Assembly: GCA_019155205.2 (NCBI GenBank)
Contig: JAHNZQ020000010.1
Coordinates: 1,360,860-1,401,943 of the forward strand
From: Gracilaria vermiculophylla
Taxonomy: Eukaryota; Rhodophyta; Florideophyceae; Gracilariales; Gracilariaceae
DNA length: 41,084 nt
Direction: 5' to 3'
The translations under genes were made by a program, and so were the position numbers. Within the stretch, counting starts at the first letter, position 1. Every line of letters begins with the position of its first letter. The notes below the pieces were generated by a model. The model did not search any database, was not told where the DNA came from, and worked only from the letters and a program-made list of their open reading frames with translations. This document shows, one piece after another, positions 24,558 to 34,337 of this stretch.

Positions 24558-26678
24558 ATGTCGTTCTTTCAAAGCGAAAATGAGTCAGAAGATGAAAAAG
24601 GCTTCGAAAAGAAAACATTCAGTCTCTCTCGAATTAAACGGGAGTCTAAAAAGTTTTTTGCGAGAGCACCTGGAAAGCAACGAGAAGAAACGGTAAATGA
24701 ACCTCAGCTCTTGTCAGAAGAACAGGAGTTAGAACAATTACGAAAACACAGCCGGTACCAAACATATGCCGCTTCCAAGAAAATTCAACAAGAGCCACCG
24801 CCGGTGGAGGACACTCACAAGAGTGTTCAAGTCTTGGAGGGGGAAGAGATCTCTAACAGAATTCCGGAATATCAGTCAAAACCACATTTAGAAGGAGATG
24901 AAATTGGTGTGCAGGATAATTCTCGAACAGAACATGCGGCTAAAGTGAGAGCGGAGCAGATGACTGAAGGACGACAAAAACGAAGAAGGATCAATCCTGG
25001 CGTTGACCCTAAGATCATTAACGACTCATCTTCAGACGAAAGCAGTGAGAGTGATGAAGAACTACTCGGTCCATCGCTACCTATTTCTGGTTCAAACAAC
25101 AAGCTAGACATTTTATCTCAAGAGGGTATCCCAATTCAAAGCAACGTCCACTTGGGGTCATCTCACAATTCCTATGTTACTGCAATCACTATAGACAACG
25201 CAGGGAATCGCTTAGTATCCGTTTCTTTAGATTCTAATGCGAAGTTGTGGGACTTCAATTCCATGAGTTCTACGATGACTCCTTTCCGAACTATAAATCC
25301 ACTCGGAGAGAGTCCCCTGCGGAGCATTGAATATTCAACATCCGGAGGACTTCTTCTTTGCTCAGGAAGGGCTAATTCTGCTATTGTCATGGACAGAGAG
25401 GGTGTTAATCTCGCCCAGACAACTCAAGGAGATATGTACATAGTTGATTCGTCAAGAACTAAAGGTCATACGGCTTCTGTTGCAGCTGCAAAGTGGAGTT
25501 CAAATCCGGATTCAGCGGGATCCCAGATTGTCACAACATCAATGGACGGGACAATTCGAGTGTGGGACGTCAACCGCACGTCACGGAATCCCATGGCTAA
25601 AGTTCCGCTGATGACCCAGTTGTCCGTAAAGAGGTTGAGAAATCGTCATGGAAGTCGAATAATCGCTACTGCTTTTGACTGGATGCTTGATAGTTATAGT
25701 GGAGTGTTTGGCTGTAGTGATGGAACAATAAAAGTTCTTGATATACGGTCAAACATGTATCAACCTGAAGCTCAATCAGCACCGGTCGTAAGACAAAATG
25801 AGGATATCACAGGCATATGCTGCGCACCACCTTCCACACAGCCTTACGTTCTCGCTCGCAGCTCCGATGATTGTCTTCGAGTATACGATTTTCGACTCTT
25901 GAAAGAACCTCTAGCTTCCTTTGAAAACCTTCCAAACTCTATCTCAGAGACGAATGTTTGCTTCCTCGGTCCGTCTGGAGACATATTCGCCACAGGAACA
26001 AGCACCACAAGAAAGACAGGTGGCCCAGCAGGTTCGATTCGAATGTTTTCACTCAAGGAAATGAAAGATGTGAAACAAATTGATGTTGATAGAGATGCCG
26101 GAAGTGTAATCTGCATCATGTGGAAGGAATCATTAAATCAATTAATTGTAGGAACAGGAAGTGGACGTATACTTGTTTACTATGACACCGTCTATAGCCA
26201 TCGCGGTGTTCTGAAATGTCTGACGAAAACAGCAAGTCGAAAGGTTCAAGGCGTGGCTTCGGTTGGAGTTGGTATCGTCGTTCCAGGATCATCTTTATTT
26301 AACGGCAGGGGTATGATATCCGCAAATGTTTCGAACAACGACGCTGGTACAACGCCCAAAGCTGGTGCTCCAGCAATGAAGCCACACTCAGTATCAGCTC
26401 CAGTGCGTGCAAGTCGAAAATCCGCCTCTCTTGCACAGCATCTCTCGAAACAGGAAGTATCCAGTGAGTGGTCAAAGGATCCAAGAGAAGCTCTTCTTAA
26501 GTATGCTGACATCGCCAGCAAAAACCCTCGATTCACGAAGATTTACGAGAAGACTCAACCCAAGACTTTGTTAGCCGAGAAAACAGCGGAAGAAGAGGAA
26601 GAGGAGTCGAGGAAGGCGATTTACGAGAGAGACAGGCTCAGAAAGCTCGGGAAGCACACCGGATCGAATCTTCATTAG
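24558..26678 (+). CDS. WDR70: WDR70-type WD-repeat protein
   Basis: A 706-aa WD40 protein related to WDR70 (Drosophila gastrulation-defective family; fission yeast Wdr70). In this family it acts with the DDB1-CUL4 ligase on chromatin and DNA double-strand-break resection. Residues 1 to about 190 are disordered and charged, with RRRINPGVDPKIIND and an acidic Ser run SSSDESSESDEELLGPSLP, a family-like prelude. The propeller (about 195-560) begins SHNSYVTAITIDNAGNRLV and has LDSNAKLWDFNSM, TKGHTASVAAAKW and TTSMDGTIRVWDVNR; a later blade holds SSDDCLRVYDFRLL. The C-terminal tail with NPRFTKIYEKTQPKTLLAEK matches WDR70, which ends in a similar AKTQPKT segment. The start is the first ATG. Identification rests on the tail and prelude, since WD repeats alone are not specific. 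Confidence 0.85.
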   Translation: MSFFQSENESEDEKGFEKKTFSLSRIKRESKKFFARAPGKQREETVNEPQLLSEEQELEQLRKHSRYQTYAASKKIQQEPPPVEDTHKSVQVLEGEEISNRIPEYQSKPHLEGDEIGVQDNSRTEHAAKVRAEQMTEGRQKRRRINPGVDPKIINDSSSDESSESDEELLGPSLPISGSNNKLDILSQEGIPIQSNVHLGSSHNSYVTAITIDNAGNRLVSVSLDSNAKLWDFNSMSSTMTPFRTINPLGESPLRSIEYSTSGGLLLCSGRANSAIVMDREGVNLAQTTQGDMYIVDSSRTKGHTASVAAAKWSSNPDSAGSQIVTTSMDGTIRVWDVNRTSRNPMAKVPLMTQLSVKRLRNRHGSRIIATAFDWMLDSYSGVFGCSDGTIKVLDIRSNMYQPEAQSAPVVRQNEDITGICCAPPSTQPYVLARSSDDCLRVYDFRLLKEPLASFENLPNSISETNVCFLGPSGDIFATGTSTTRKTGGPAGSIRMFSLKEMKDVKQIDVDRDAGSVICIMWKESLNQLIVGTGSGRILVYYDTVYSHRGVLKCLTKTASRKVQGVASVGVGIVVPGSSLFNGRGMISANVSNNDAGTTPKAGAPAMKPHSVSAPVRASRKSASLAQHLSKQEVSSEWSKDPREALLKYADIASKNPRFTKIYEKTQPKTLLAEKTAEEEEEESRKAIYERDRLRKLGKHTGSNLH

Positions 26679-26898
26679 CGTGATGTGTTCATCATGTTTT
26701 CGAGCTTAGATCAGTAGCCATGCTCTTAGTTCCCTTAAAAGTTTAAATTATATTGAGTATCATGCATTACCTTGAATCATGATGAAACTCCTTTCGACGG
26801 TCTAAAACCAAAAAGTTTTCCTGAATTGCTTATTCAGCCGACGAAACCCTGGTTAACTAAGAGACGGACGCATTACCAATCAAGCTCCTTTGCAGAGA

Positions 26899-28212
26899 TC
26901 AACGAACTTCGTGTGCTTGGCCATAATACCTGTTTACAAGTCGGGACTTGACTTTTGAAACATCCGGCCAGTCGTTCTGAGGATAGAATTTTATGAGCTT
27001 CATGTTTCTAATTCCTTCAAGCTCCTCCTTTGACATGGCTTCAATCCGTTTCTTTCTTTCTTCTTTCGCCGCCTTATGTTTCAGTTTCGTATTTTCCACA
27101 GCTTCTCGAATGGCATTCTTCAGTGGCTCTTTGTGGGTGTCCTTGTCTAGTTCTTCTTCGTTTAAGGTTTCCTCTACAAATTCTTCGAGTTCGTCCATTT
27201 CGTAGTCGAAGTCACACATGAGAGGTGCCTGCCTGCCTTCAAGATCAACCAGTACTTGCACGTTGGTATCAAGTATCTCATCGTCTTCCTTGTCTGGATA
27301 GAAGAAGTATGGCAGTACATAGTCGTATTTATGTACGGCTTCCTCACCCTTCGGTTTAAGCGATACAAATCTTTGATTACACTTGAGCACGTGAACATTG
27401 GGCTTGAAACGAGATCGGAAAGCTACGTTTGGTGGTGCATAAGATTGCCACGAAATACGCAAAGTGGACATTGGTACAATATCCTCCTTTGCTCTCTGCA
27501 CACTTTTAAGACCAACAGTTGCTGGAGGTGATATTTCTGATACGATCACTATGATCACCGGCACTGGAATAACACGACCAGACCTATCATGTTCATCGAC
27601 CATTATCAACTGGGGCTCAGTACCCCCGAACAAGTAGACACGCTTTTCCGCGAGATCCCCGTCTGTTAGAGCTTCATCGAGGTGGTCGAAATCCCAGTCT
27701 TCTTTGTAGATATCGTTTAACTGATCCCACTCTGTTCCGGCGAGATAGACGTCTTTCCATACTTCTTCGTAAATAGGGCGCACAGATCTTCGCTTGACCA
27801 CTGCTCTTGAAACTTTTTTCTGTTTCTGAGGCGGGCCAGCATCTTCGTCTCGGGATGGAGCCGATCTTTTACCTGCTCGCTTACCCGCCGCTGAAGATAT
27901 TTCTTTCGTTGGAGAGGATGAGGCGACGTTCTTCCCGTTGGTCGGCTCAGAAGCATCGCTATTGTCGATTGCCGTAGCTTTTTCAACAACAGTATGCGTT
28001 GAACTCGGGTTATTTGATTTCGATGCAGTAGAGCTGGGCTTTTTAGAAGTTGAACTCGCAGAAGGCGTTGAAACTTTTCTGCTGGTTGTAGTTGGGTTGG
28101 AACGGGTGGCCCTTGTCCTACCAGTGCGCCCCGTTGTCGTCGATTCTGCAGTGCTGGTTCTGGCACTTACTCTGGTCGCGGCTTGTCGCCCCCTCTTCGC
28201 ACGTGGAGGCAT
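26899..28212 (-). CDS. HEAT INTOLERANT 4 (HIT4)-like protein
   Basis: A 437-aa protein resembling Arabidopsis HIT4, a chromocentre protein needed for heat-induced chromatin decondensation and release of silencing. Residues 1 to about 135 are a Ser/Thr/Lys/Arg-rich disordered tail with PPRAKRGRQ and KRAGKRSAPSRDE, suitable for nuclear import. The conserved body follows, with RPIYEEVWKDVYLAGTEWDQ, RVYLFGGTEPQLI, VPVIIVIVSEISPP and SVQRAKEDIVPMSTLRISW. YDYVLPYFFYPDKEDDEI and CDFDYEMDELEEFVEETLNE come next. It ends with a long charged helix and FYPQNDWPDVS...VNRYYGQAHEV. These blocks agree with my memory of the HIT4 family in order and wording. No enzymatic motif is present. Divergent to SLD5 across a shared promoter with E2F-like sites. 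The family match is good; function outside plants is inferred. Confidence 0.8.
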   Translation of the reverse strand: MPPRAKRGRQAATRVSARTSTAESTTTGRTGRTRATRSNPTTTSRKVSTPSASSTSKKPSSTASKSNNPSSTHTVVEKATAIDNSDASEPTNGKNVASSSPTKEISSAAGKRAGKRSAPSRDEDAGPPQKQKKVSRAVVKRRSVRPIYEEVWKDVYLAGTEWDQLNDIYKEDWDFDHLDEALTDGDLAEKRVYLFGGTEPQLIMVDEHDRSGRVIPVPVIIVIVSEISPPATVGLKSVQRAKEDIVPMSTLRISWQSYAPPNVAFRSRFKPNVHVLKCNQRFVSLKPKGEEAVHKYDYVLPYFFYPDKEDDEILDTNVQVLVDLEGRQAPLMCDFDYEMDELEEFVEETLNEEELDKDTHKEPLKNAIREAVENTKLKHKAAKEERKKRIEAMSKEELEGIRNMKLIKFYPQNDWPDVSKVKSRLVNRYYGQAHEVR

Positions 28213-28971
28213 TGTGATCTGAAAAGAATTTCACTACGGGGTTAGCTTCAGACGAACGCCGCAAAACGAGTACGTGAACAACGGACATATAAAGGGGTCT
28301 TATCAACTTTATAGATGAGTCATTTCCAATGTGAGCGTTGGGCTCAATATTTGAATTAGGTGGCACAATTTTACACCACAACAAAAATAAGAACAAAAAT
28401 AAAAACTTTAATAACATGCGGAACGAGACTGTGCCCTATGCGGTACTGAGGCACCCTCCAGTTCTAACGAAAAGCGGCCCGAGCCGGAATGTTGCCTGAT
28501 TTCGCCATGTCGCAACGTGTGGATCAGGGTACGAAAAAATATTCCTATTCAAAATTGAAACGGAAAGAGCGCTGAGCGCAGAAAGCGTTGTTTTTCAGAT
28601 CAGCTAAGAACGATATTGCGAACCGCCAAATATGCTAACGGTTTGCATTCAAGTGCCCACTTTGGCGGGAAAGTCCATGCAATGGCGCATCCCTGCATTG
28701 TTCTGCACCACATGCCCGTGTCTGGCGTTTCCATCTCTGGCAGTGGCGACTCGCCTCCATAGCAATTTCTGTCACATGCTCTTCTAGCTTACCACCTGAA
28801 ACTTGACGGCGTCATTTGAAAATATCAAAGATCTTCTGAATGCTCTCGCAGCTTTGTTTTGAAGACAGCTTCGTGGACGTATCAAGATATTCCTATCTTT
28901 GTATGTCAGCAGCAACTGGCCAATACAAGCCACAACAGTCCACGCAATCGCGTGCTGGATAATTTTCCTCC
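28213..28971. promoter_or_regulatory. Divergent promoter region of HIT4-like and SLD5 genes
   Basis: A 759-bp spacer between divergent starts. It contains an A-rich stretch with AACAAAAATAA repeats (about 28378-28410) and two E2F-like sites listed separately. A TATAAAG at 28288-28294 is on the + strand but about 680 bp from the SLD5 ATG, so it is an unlikely core element for either gene. No ORF of note. Confidence 0.5.
28621..28672. promoter_or_regulatory. Paired E2F-like binding sites
   Basis: The sequence TTTGGCGGGAAA at 28661-28672 is an exact match to the strong E2F/DP consensus TTTSGCGSGAAA. About 30 bp upstream, AACCGCCAAA at 28621-28630 is the same core in inverse orientation. They lie about 300 bp before the ATG of SLD5, a replication gene of the kind E2F controls at G1/S in plants, algae and animals. 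Confidence 0.6.
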
Positions 28972-29712
28972 ATGTCTTCATACTCCGATCATGGCGATGA
29001 GATTCCCAGGTTTTCCTTTGGGTCGATGGCCCTCTCGGAGGAACAAGCCGGTCACGCACAGTCACGACTCCCCAACATTGTGGCAGATGATGAAATACAG
29101 CAATCTAGTCTCAATGAAGCCATTGACATGATGGGGATGTTAGCACGAAACGAACAATTTAGTCCGGAGATTCTACCGTACGAAACTCAAACCATACAAG
29201 TTATACAGGTGCTCGTAAAGCAACAATCAGATTTGGTTGATGAGGAAGATGATGCAGAGGATAGTATCTCTCTTGAGTCTCAGCTGAAAAGGCTAGAAAT
29301 CGACCGCATCAACTACACACTTCGCCACTATTTCCGGGTGCGCATTAAGAAAATCGAGGAGAACATCTTGCACATGTTCAAAAATACGGACACACTCAAT
29401 AACTTATCTGAAGCTGAAAAGAGATATGCATCAGATTACAAGAGCCTTCTGGAAGATCACTTTAAAAAGTCTTTCTTGTCGATGTTACCGCAAAGAATTC
29501 AAGTCATTGAAAAAGATGGGACGGTTGAACACGACGCTGGTCCGAACCTAGACCGCTTTGTATTTTGTCGAGTGCGGAGCAATGTAGGTCGTGTTGCTGT
29601 TGGGGAGGACTCTGTAAGCGATGGGATAAATTTAAATCAGAACGACATTCTTTGCGTGCGATACAAAAGCATTGCGGAGCTCTTGCGGAGCGAAGATGTG
29701 GAGTTGGTATAG
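28972..29712 (+). CDS. SLD5: GINS complex subunit SLD5
   Basis: A 246-aa homologue of Sld5/GINS4. This subunit works with Psf1-3 in the GINS tetramer that joins Cdc45 and MCM2-7 into the replicative CMG helicase. The helical A domain includes EQFSPEILPYETQTIQVI and LEIDRINYTLRHYFRVRIKK, then IEENILHMFKN and LSEAEKRYASDYKSLLEDHF, the strongest family signature. The C-terminal B domain has PNLDRFVFCRV and ends with the beta-rich INLNQNDILCVRYKSIAELL. The protein is about 20 residues longer than human GINS4 because of a slightly longer N terminus. The first ATG is used. Its stop is 76 bp from the PPCS stop on the other strand. E2F-like sites upstream suggest S-phase regulation. Confidence 0.93.
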   Translation: MSSYSDHGDEIPRFSFGSMALSEEQAGHAQSRLPNIVADDEIQQSSLNEAIDMMGMLARNEQFSPEILPYETQTIQVIQVLVKQQSDLVDEEDDAEDSISLESQLKRLEIDRINYTLRHYFRVRIKKIEENILHMFKNTDTLNNLSEAEKRYASDYKSLLEDHFKKSFLSMLPQRIQVIEKDGTVEHDAGPNLDRFVFCRVRSNVGRVAVGEDSVSDGINLNQNDILCVRYKSIAELLRSEDVELV

Positions 29713-29788
29713 CAAGCAGGCTCAAGCCTTTGTTTCTCTTCTCCTTCGAAAGAAAGGACACCCGACCGTGCGGCATCACCGCACATGA

Positions 29789-30829
29789 CTACCCATCACC
29801 AGCATGCCTTTCGTGCATATTTGCGATCTCCTGCACCAATGACACTTCAAGGCACTCCTCTGCGCTTGTGCGAGTGAGAACTCGACTTCCGTGGCTGTCA
29901 AAAACAACAACTTCTTGATATCTAGAATTCAGCAGATTCCCAATCACACAATGCACTCCATACTGCGCAAGGGCGGCTTTGGATTTTTTCGCTAAGAGTC
30001 CTGAATCTGTTTCAAGCTAGTAATCATGTTGAGGACACAGTTGTTAGCCAAGTGTTTTGCATCGGATCATTCTCGTTGGAGCATGTGTGTGAATCATCAA
30101 GAGCTCACGACGTACCTTGAATGATACGATGAAAGCCTCGGGAGCCCATTCTCGTCTAAGCAAACCGAGACATTTTGGAACCCGCTGCAAAGAAATCACT
30201 AAATTATCCCCCAGAGATTGAATCTTGTGTTCAGAGAGCTGGGCATCGGGGATGTAAAAGTCTGAAACAGCAGCTGCAAGAAAGAAAAGTACTGAGTTCC
30301 CAAAGGGCCTCACAGTTTCTGCAATCGCAAATAAGTTGAATAGATATTCCTGTACTGTTGTATAGTTGATGAAGAAGAGGCGATTTTGTGTTTCTTTCCA
30401 GGATTTCACGGCTGCTGCCACGAGTTCGTCCCTGAATTTCACTTCGCTACCTGATACCTGACTTGTGTTGGCAATCTTTTCTGAAGACACGTCATGCAAG
30501 AAAGGAAGTTTCGAACTTTTCCTGTACAGAAAAATGACGGCATACGCGTAATGCTCAGAATCCAAACGTCTACACTCACTTCGTCGCTGTTTCTTCAAGA
30601 AATTTTCAGCAGATTTTGCCCCTCTGGTCCCAGTGCTGAAGTTTTCAAGGTATCTCACTGCTCGTCGTTCTAGAGGAACCGATGTGCCTCCAGAGGTGAC
30701 TACAGCGATCTTCAGGTTTTTGCTCTTTGCGCAATCAAGGAATGCTTCCAGCCGCGGTCTTTCAAAAGACGCAGAAATATCGTTGGTTCCGAAGACTTTG
30801 AAAGGGCGAAAAACGGAATCTCCCATCAT
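29789..30829 (-). CDS. PPCS: Phosphopantothenate-cysteine ligase (PPCS), two exons
   Basis: The eukaryotic-type CoA-pathway enzyme that joins cysteine to 4'-phosphopantothenate. Exon 1 (30829-30116) has TSGGTSVPLERRAVRYLENF, GTRGAKSAENFL, VIFLYRKSSKLPF, NPLGN-like (RPFGNSVLFFLAAAVSDFYI) and EHKIQS, and ends at AFIVSFK. An AAG/GTACGT donor starts a 99-bp intron. Exon 2 (30016-29789) restores the family sequence LETD, then NLLNSRYQEVVVFD and a C-terminal helix, and ends at TAG 29789-29791. The joined protein is 313 aa, about the size of human PPCS (311). The start is the first ATG of a tandem pair (30829, 30826). One oddity is about 15 extra residues (KQRRSECRRLDSEHYA) between SAENFL and VIFLYR compared with the human enzyme, probably a surface loop insertion. 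Divergent to DPH2. Confidence 0.93.
30017..30115 (-). other. Intron of PPCS gene
   Basis: A 99-bp intron with donor GTACGT directly after AAG, a CTAAC branch-site match about 27 nt before the end, and acceptor ATTACTAG. Removing it joins VSFK to LETD in frame; leaving it in gives an unrelated 22-residue tail and early stop. Confidence 0.9.
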
Positions 30830-31389
30830 GAACAAGAGATTTGCGTTTTGCAGCAGACGTCAACGAGGATGGCTCAACGTACCCTTCGCAAAAGAGATTC
30901 AGATCTTTCAATACGCGATGTGTTAACGCATACTTGTGCACGAAAGTACACACATGGCTGCTCGCGGACTAATAAGTTATTGCCAATTGGAACATTATCG
31001 CGATTTTGACTTTCAGCGGGGCATCTCTGAATACCTACAGCGCACTGGCTTTTTTTTTAGTGAGGCGTATTCTTTGCGAAATATTGAATCCAGCTTCGCA
31101 GTGTTGAAGAGGGTCATTTAGTCGAAGGTATAGAGCATATCCAAGGCGTGATTCAAGGGCAACATCTTCCGCTCCTCACCTGCGCTTTCCGGACTCTGGC
31201 TCCGCCGTTAGCTTGCTTTTGCAGCATTTTTATTTCTACACAATTTAAACTGTCTTTTGGAAATGCAGATAGCGCCCGTCACTGGGAAGAACTGCGTCAT
31301 ATGCGGGCTCTGTAATTCCTAGGTGCAAACCGCCGAAGCTCAAAACACAAGCCAACGGTGGTGCTTCTGTTCACAAGTTGCCGTCCATC
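30830..31389. promoter_or_regulatory. Divergent intergenic region (PPCS / DPH2)
   Basis: A 560-bp spacer between divergent starts. It has only short frames without domains. No TATA-like element in the right position was seen. Confidence 0.4.
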
Positions 31390-32937
31390 ATGCCTGGGTT
31401 TTCAAAGGTTGCCATGGGATCAATAGATAGCTGGCTCCCTGCACCCCTTGATCTTCGCGATTCTGGTGCGAATTTGTCTGCTCAAATTATCGATGACTAC
31501 CACGTCAAGAGAACTGCAGAAGTGATATGCGAGTATGCGAAGGGGAACATCTTGCATGTAGCACTTCAATTCCCAGATGACATGCTCCAATATGGACCGT
31601 TCATATGTGAAGCCTTACGGTTGTTTTCCGAGGCCTGCGAGGCAGACCATGAGGATCATCCGACCATCAATTTTTTCTTACTGGGAGACACATCATACGG
31701 AGAATGCTGCGTTGATGAGGTCGCGTCACAACATCTGGCATGTGACGTTATTGTGCACTATGGAAGCGCTTGTCTATCTCCCACTAGGACCCTGCCCGTG
31801 CTGTATGTCTTTCCTCGGATCGCTCTCGAGAATCCAGAGGTTGCTTGCACGAGATTTAAGGAAAGCATTAAAGAACTTGTTAATCAAACTGAAGCACAGA
31901 GAATAGTAATCCTGTACGATCTTGATCTTGAAAGCTGTTTTACGAATGATGGTTTTCAGGCTGGAGAGCATCAAGTTTCATTAGCCAGCCTTGATGTAGG
32001 AGTGGATATCCAAATTGCGGCATTAAGAATACCGAATGCGCATGCTGTGAGGGGACCAGGTCTCATCGATATGAGCAATGATAGCAAAATGATAGTCGGC
32101 CCTCACGTCGTTAACCTTGCAAATATACCAGCTGAGAAAACATCATTTGTTTGGTATACGAGATGCGTCGATGAAGATGAGTATCCTCCACTTCTCCGAA
32201 ATGCAGCAATACAGTTATGCTCAGGAGCATCCAATGCGTCTCGAACGTTCTTCTCTGTAACGCTTTCTGGTGAAAGAAGCGAATCAGTGCAATTGATTGA
32301 ACCTTCAAGGATCCTACGAAAGCGATTCGCTGCAGTGAGTAAAATACAAGAAGCGGAAAGAATTGGTATCATTCCGGGTACTCTCGGGGTTTCTGGCAAT
32401 ACTGACATTATAGAGAGGTGCAAAAAGCTTGTCAGTCTCGCCGAAAAGCGCTCCTATGTTATTCTCGTCGGAAAACCTAATCCCGTCAAGTTAGCAAACT
32501 ACCCTGAAATCGATGTTTTCGTACTCGTTGCTTGCCCACAAAACGGGATGCTTGACGACAAAGAGTATTTGCGACCGATAGTAACTCCTTTCGAACTAGA
32601 AGCAGCGGTCTTAAGGGATGGGGATATATTCAGCACAAATTATACCATGGACTTTCAGGAATTACTAAGAGAGAAGCTTTGTAGCCCATGTCGTTCAGAA
32701 GAAAAAGGAAAGGAGCTAATATCCAGAAGTAACGACTGGTCACTCGCTGTGTCTGATGGAAGTGGCGGTGCGGATTATCTGAAGAAGAGGCACTGGCAGG
32801 GTCTGAAGTACGGAGAAGGTGGGTCTGACGATAACACCGACGTCGAACAGCTTTCTACTCATATCGAAAGCGGTGACTCCGGAATCGCGAGTGGTTATCA
32901 TAGAGAGCTAAATTTGAGTCCAAAAGGCGATCATTAG
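31390..32937 (+). CDS. DPH2: Diphthamide biosynthesis protein 2 (DPH2)
   Basis: A 515-aa Dph2 homologue. With Dph1 it forms the radical-SAM-type [4Fe-4S] heterodimer that transfers the 3-amino-3-carboxypropyl group to the histidine of eEF2, the first step of diphthamide synthesis. Motifs in order are LHVALQFPDDMLQYGP (55-70), LLGDTSYGECCVDEVA (97-112), VHYGSACLSPTRTLPVLYVF (122-141), VLVGKP-type (VILVGKPNPVKLANYPEIDV) and VLVACPQNGMLDDKEYLRPI. The Cys positions near 106-107, 128 and in ACPQNG are the cluster-ligand regions of the Dph1/Dph2 fold. GECCVDE and CPQNG fit Dph2 better than Dph1. A Glu/Asp/Ser-rich tail follows from about residue 435. The ATG at 31390 is the first ATG in frame. Confidence 0.93.
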   Translation: MPGFSKVAMGSIDSWLPAPLDLRDSGANLSAQIIDDYHVKRTAEVICEYAKGNILHVALQFPDDMLQYGPFICEALRLFSEACEADHEDHPTINFFLLGDTSYGECCVDEVASQHLACDVIVHYGSACLSPTRTLPVLYVFPRIALENPEVACTRFKESIKELVNQTEAQRIVILYDLDLESCFTNDGFQAGEHQVSLASLDVGVDIQIAALRIPNAHAVRGPGLIDMSNDSKMIVGPHVVNLANIPAEKTSFVWYTRCVDEDEYPPLLRNAAIQLCSGASNASRTFFSVTLSGERSESVQLIEPSRILRKRFAAVSKIQEAERIGIIPGTLGVSGNTDIIERCKKLVSLAEKRSYVILVGKPNPVKLANYPEIDVFVLVACPQNGMLDDKEYLRPIVTPFELEAAVLRDGDIFSTNYTMDFQELLREKLCSPCRSEEKGKELISRSNDWSLAVSDGSGGADYLKKRHWQGLKYGEGGSDDNTDVEQLSTHIESGDSGIASGYHRELNLSPKGDH

Positions 32938-33236
32938 TTTACGCTGAAGAAGGAACCAAAAGAAGCAGGGACATGAATAAGAACATTCTCGGTGGCAGTG
33001 GACCCAGGAAATGGATGACGTATCTAATGTCATTCAGAGGATCGACCAAATCTTTTTACAGACATAACCGAGATGCGCAAAACTGAGAGCTGTCCATTTG
33101 ATGCCAGCGTCAAGGGTGACAACGCGTTTTAGTAAGTTCCTTTTAAACTGTCATTAACACCACTAGCCTTCATTACAAATGCAGTGATGCGAAAAATCCG
33201 TCCGGTTTCTCTATCCAAGGCTAATGTCAATATTGA

Positions 33237-34337
33237 TCACCTAGAACGTTGAAACTCAGAGGCGACATCTGGCCATGTAGGTGGGAAAACTGTTTCAAGT
33301 TCGCCTCCAAGAAATTTAGGTATGGATTTCGGAGCAATGTATTTCGTCAAAGTGACACTGGGATCATCCTCTGCTGCCCAAACTATTTTCTCCTTCGCTC
33401 CAGCATCAATGATGGGGCTTATTACAGTATACGCTGCTTTAATGGTGACCGGATAGTTGACGAGGAAGACGTATCCCAGTCGATCTGGGTAAAAATCTTG
33501 CAACGTTTGAATACCATCTTTAATAAGACGGTACGGGGCGTTCCTGCGAATCGACCACTCGCGAAAATCTAAGATGATAATTATTTCATCCAACACATAC
33601 GTATGAGCGAAAAATATGGACTCCAAAAACGAAAGCAGCGCATTCTGAAACTGAATGCGATCGATTTTTCTCTTGTCTAGGATGCGTGGGAGACCGTAGG
33701 CAACGGGCTGCTTGCATGTTTCGGGATCTGATACTATGTGCATCGGGAAGCAAGCATTGGGTTGGAGCATATTATAGTCACTTTGGCAAAGGTAGACATG
33801 TATGTTCGCTGCCTGGCGCCACTTGCAAGTGTTAAGTATCATGAGGAATGCCTCATGAGGATTTCCCTGCCGTGCGCGGAGGAACTGGACGAGGAGACGG
33901 CGACGACTCTGGTGGTTTTCATTGAGTTGGGCGAAAAGGCAATCGCTCATCATGGAAATGTAACTGGAATTCGGATTGCCGACCGGTCCGATGGCTTTGT
34001 CGACCTTGGCATTGAGCTCGCTCAGGGGCGTTGCTTCAGGTTCGGAGTGCGAGGTATTGGATGTAGAGGGATGGAAGAGCCTTCGAACAGACGGCAGTGC
34101 GGGCACGCTGACGTGCGGGACTGAAACGTGGGGAACATGTGGGAGCGATACGTGAGGGAGATGGGAGGACAGAGAATGAGGGCGAGCGTCGTTGGAAGCG
34201 GTGGACTGCGAAGGCGAGGATTGGGGCGCAGTGCAAGAAGGGTTCTGAGAACGCGGGTCAGAGGGCGACGAGGAAGGACGCGCAATCCCGGGAGTCGACG
34301 CGCTGGCAGCGCCAGAGAAAGGAATGTAACGGCGCAT
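33237..34337 (-). CDS. CRAL-TRIO (Sec14-like) lipid-binding protein
   Basis: A 366-aa protein from the first ATG (34337). Residues 1 to about 110 are low-complexity Ser/Pro/Ala and include the short repeats LPHVSLPHVPHVSVPHVSVP. A CRAL-TRIO N-like helix follows with LVQFLRARQGNPHEAFLMIL, then the lipid-binding core: VAYGLPRILDKRKIDRIQFQ, IIIILDFREWSIRRNAPYRL and LQDFYPDRLGYVFLVNYPV. It closes with APKSIPKFLGGEL, the typical end of the domain. Sec14-like proteins carry phosphatidylinositol, phosphatidylcholine or tocopherol-type ligands between membranes; the ligand here is unknown. The 5' end is GC-rich and Pro-rich while the domain part has neutral composition. Divergent to the nucleolin-like gene. 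Confidence 0.9.
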   Translation of the reverse strand: MRRYIPFSGAASASTPGIARPSSSPSDPRSQNPSCTAPQSSPSQSTASNDARPHSLSSHLPHVSLPHVPHVSVPHVSVPALPSVRRLFHPSTSNTSHSEPEATPLSELNAKVDKAIGPVGNPNSSYISMMSDCLFAQLNENHQSRRRLLVQFLRARQGNPHEAFLMILNTCKWRQAANIHVYLCQSDYNMLQPNACFPMHIVSDPETCKQPVAYGLPRILDKRKIDRIQFQNALLSFLESIFFAHTYVLDEIIIILDFREWSIRRNAPYRLIKDGIQTLQDFYPDRLGYVFLVNYPVTIKAAYTVISPIIDAGAKEKIVWAAEDDPSVTLTKYIAPKSIPKFLGGELETVFPPTWPDVASEFQRSR

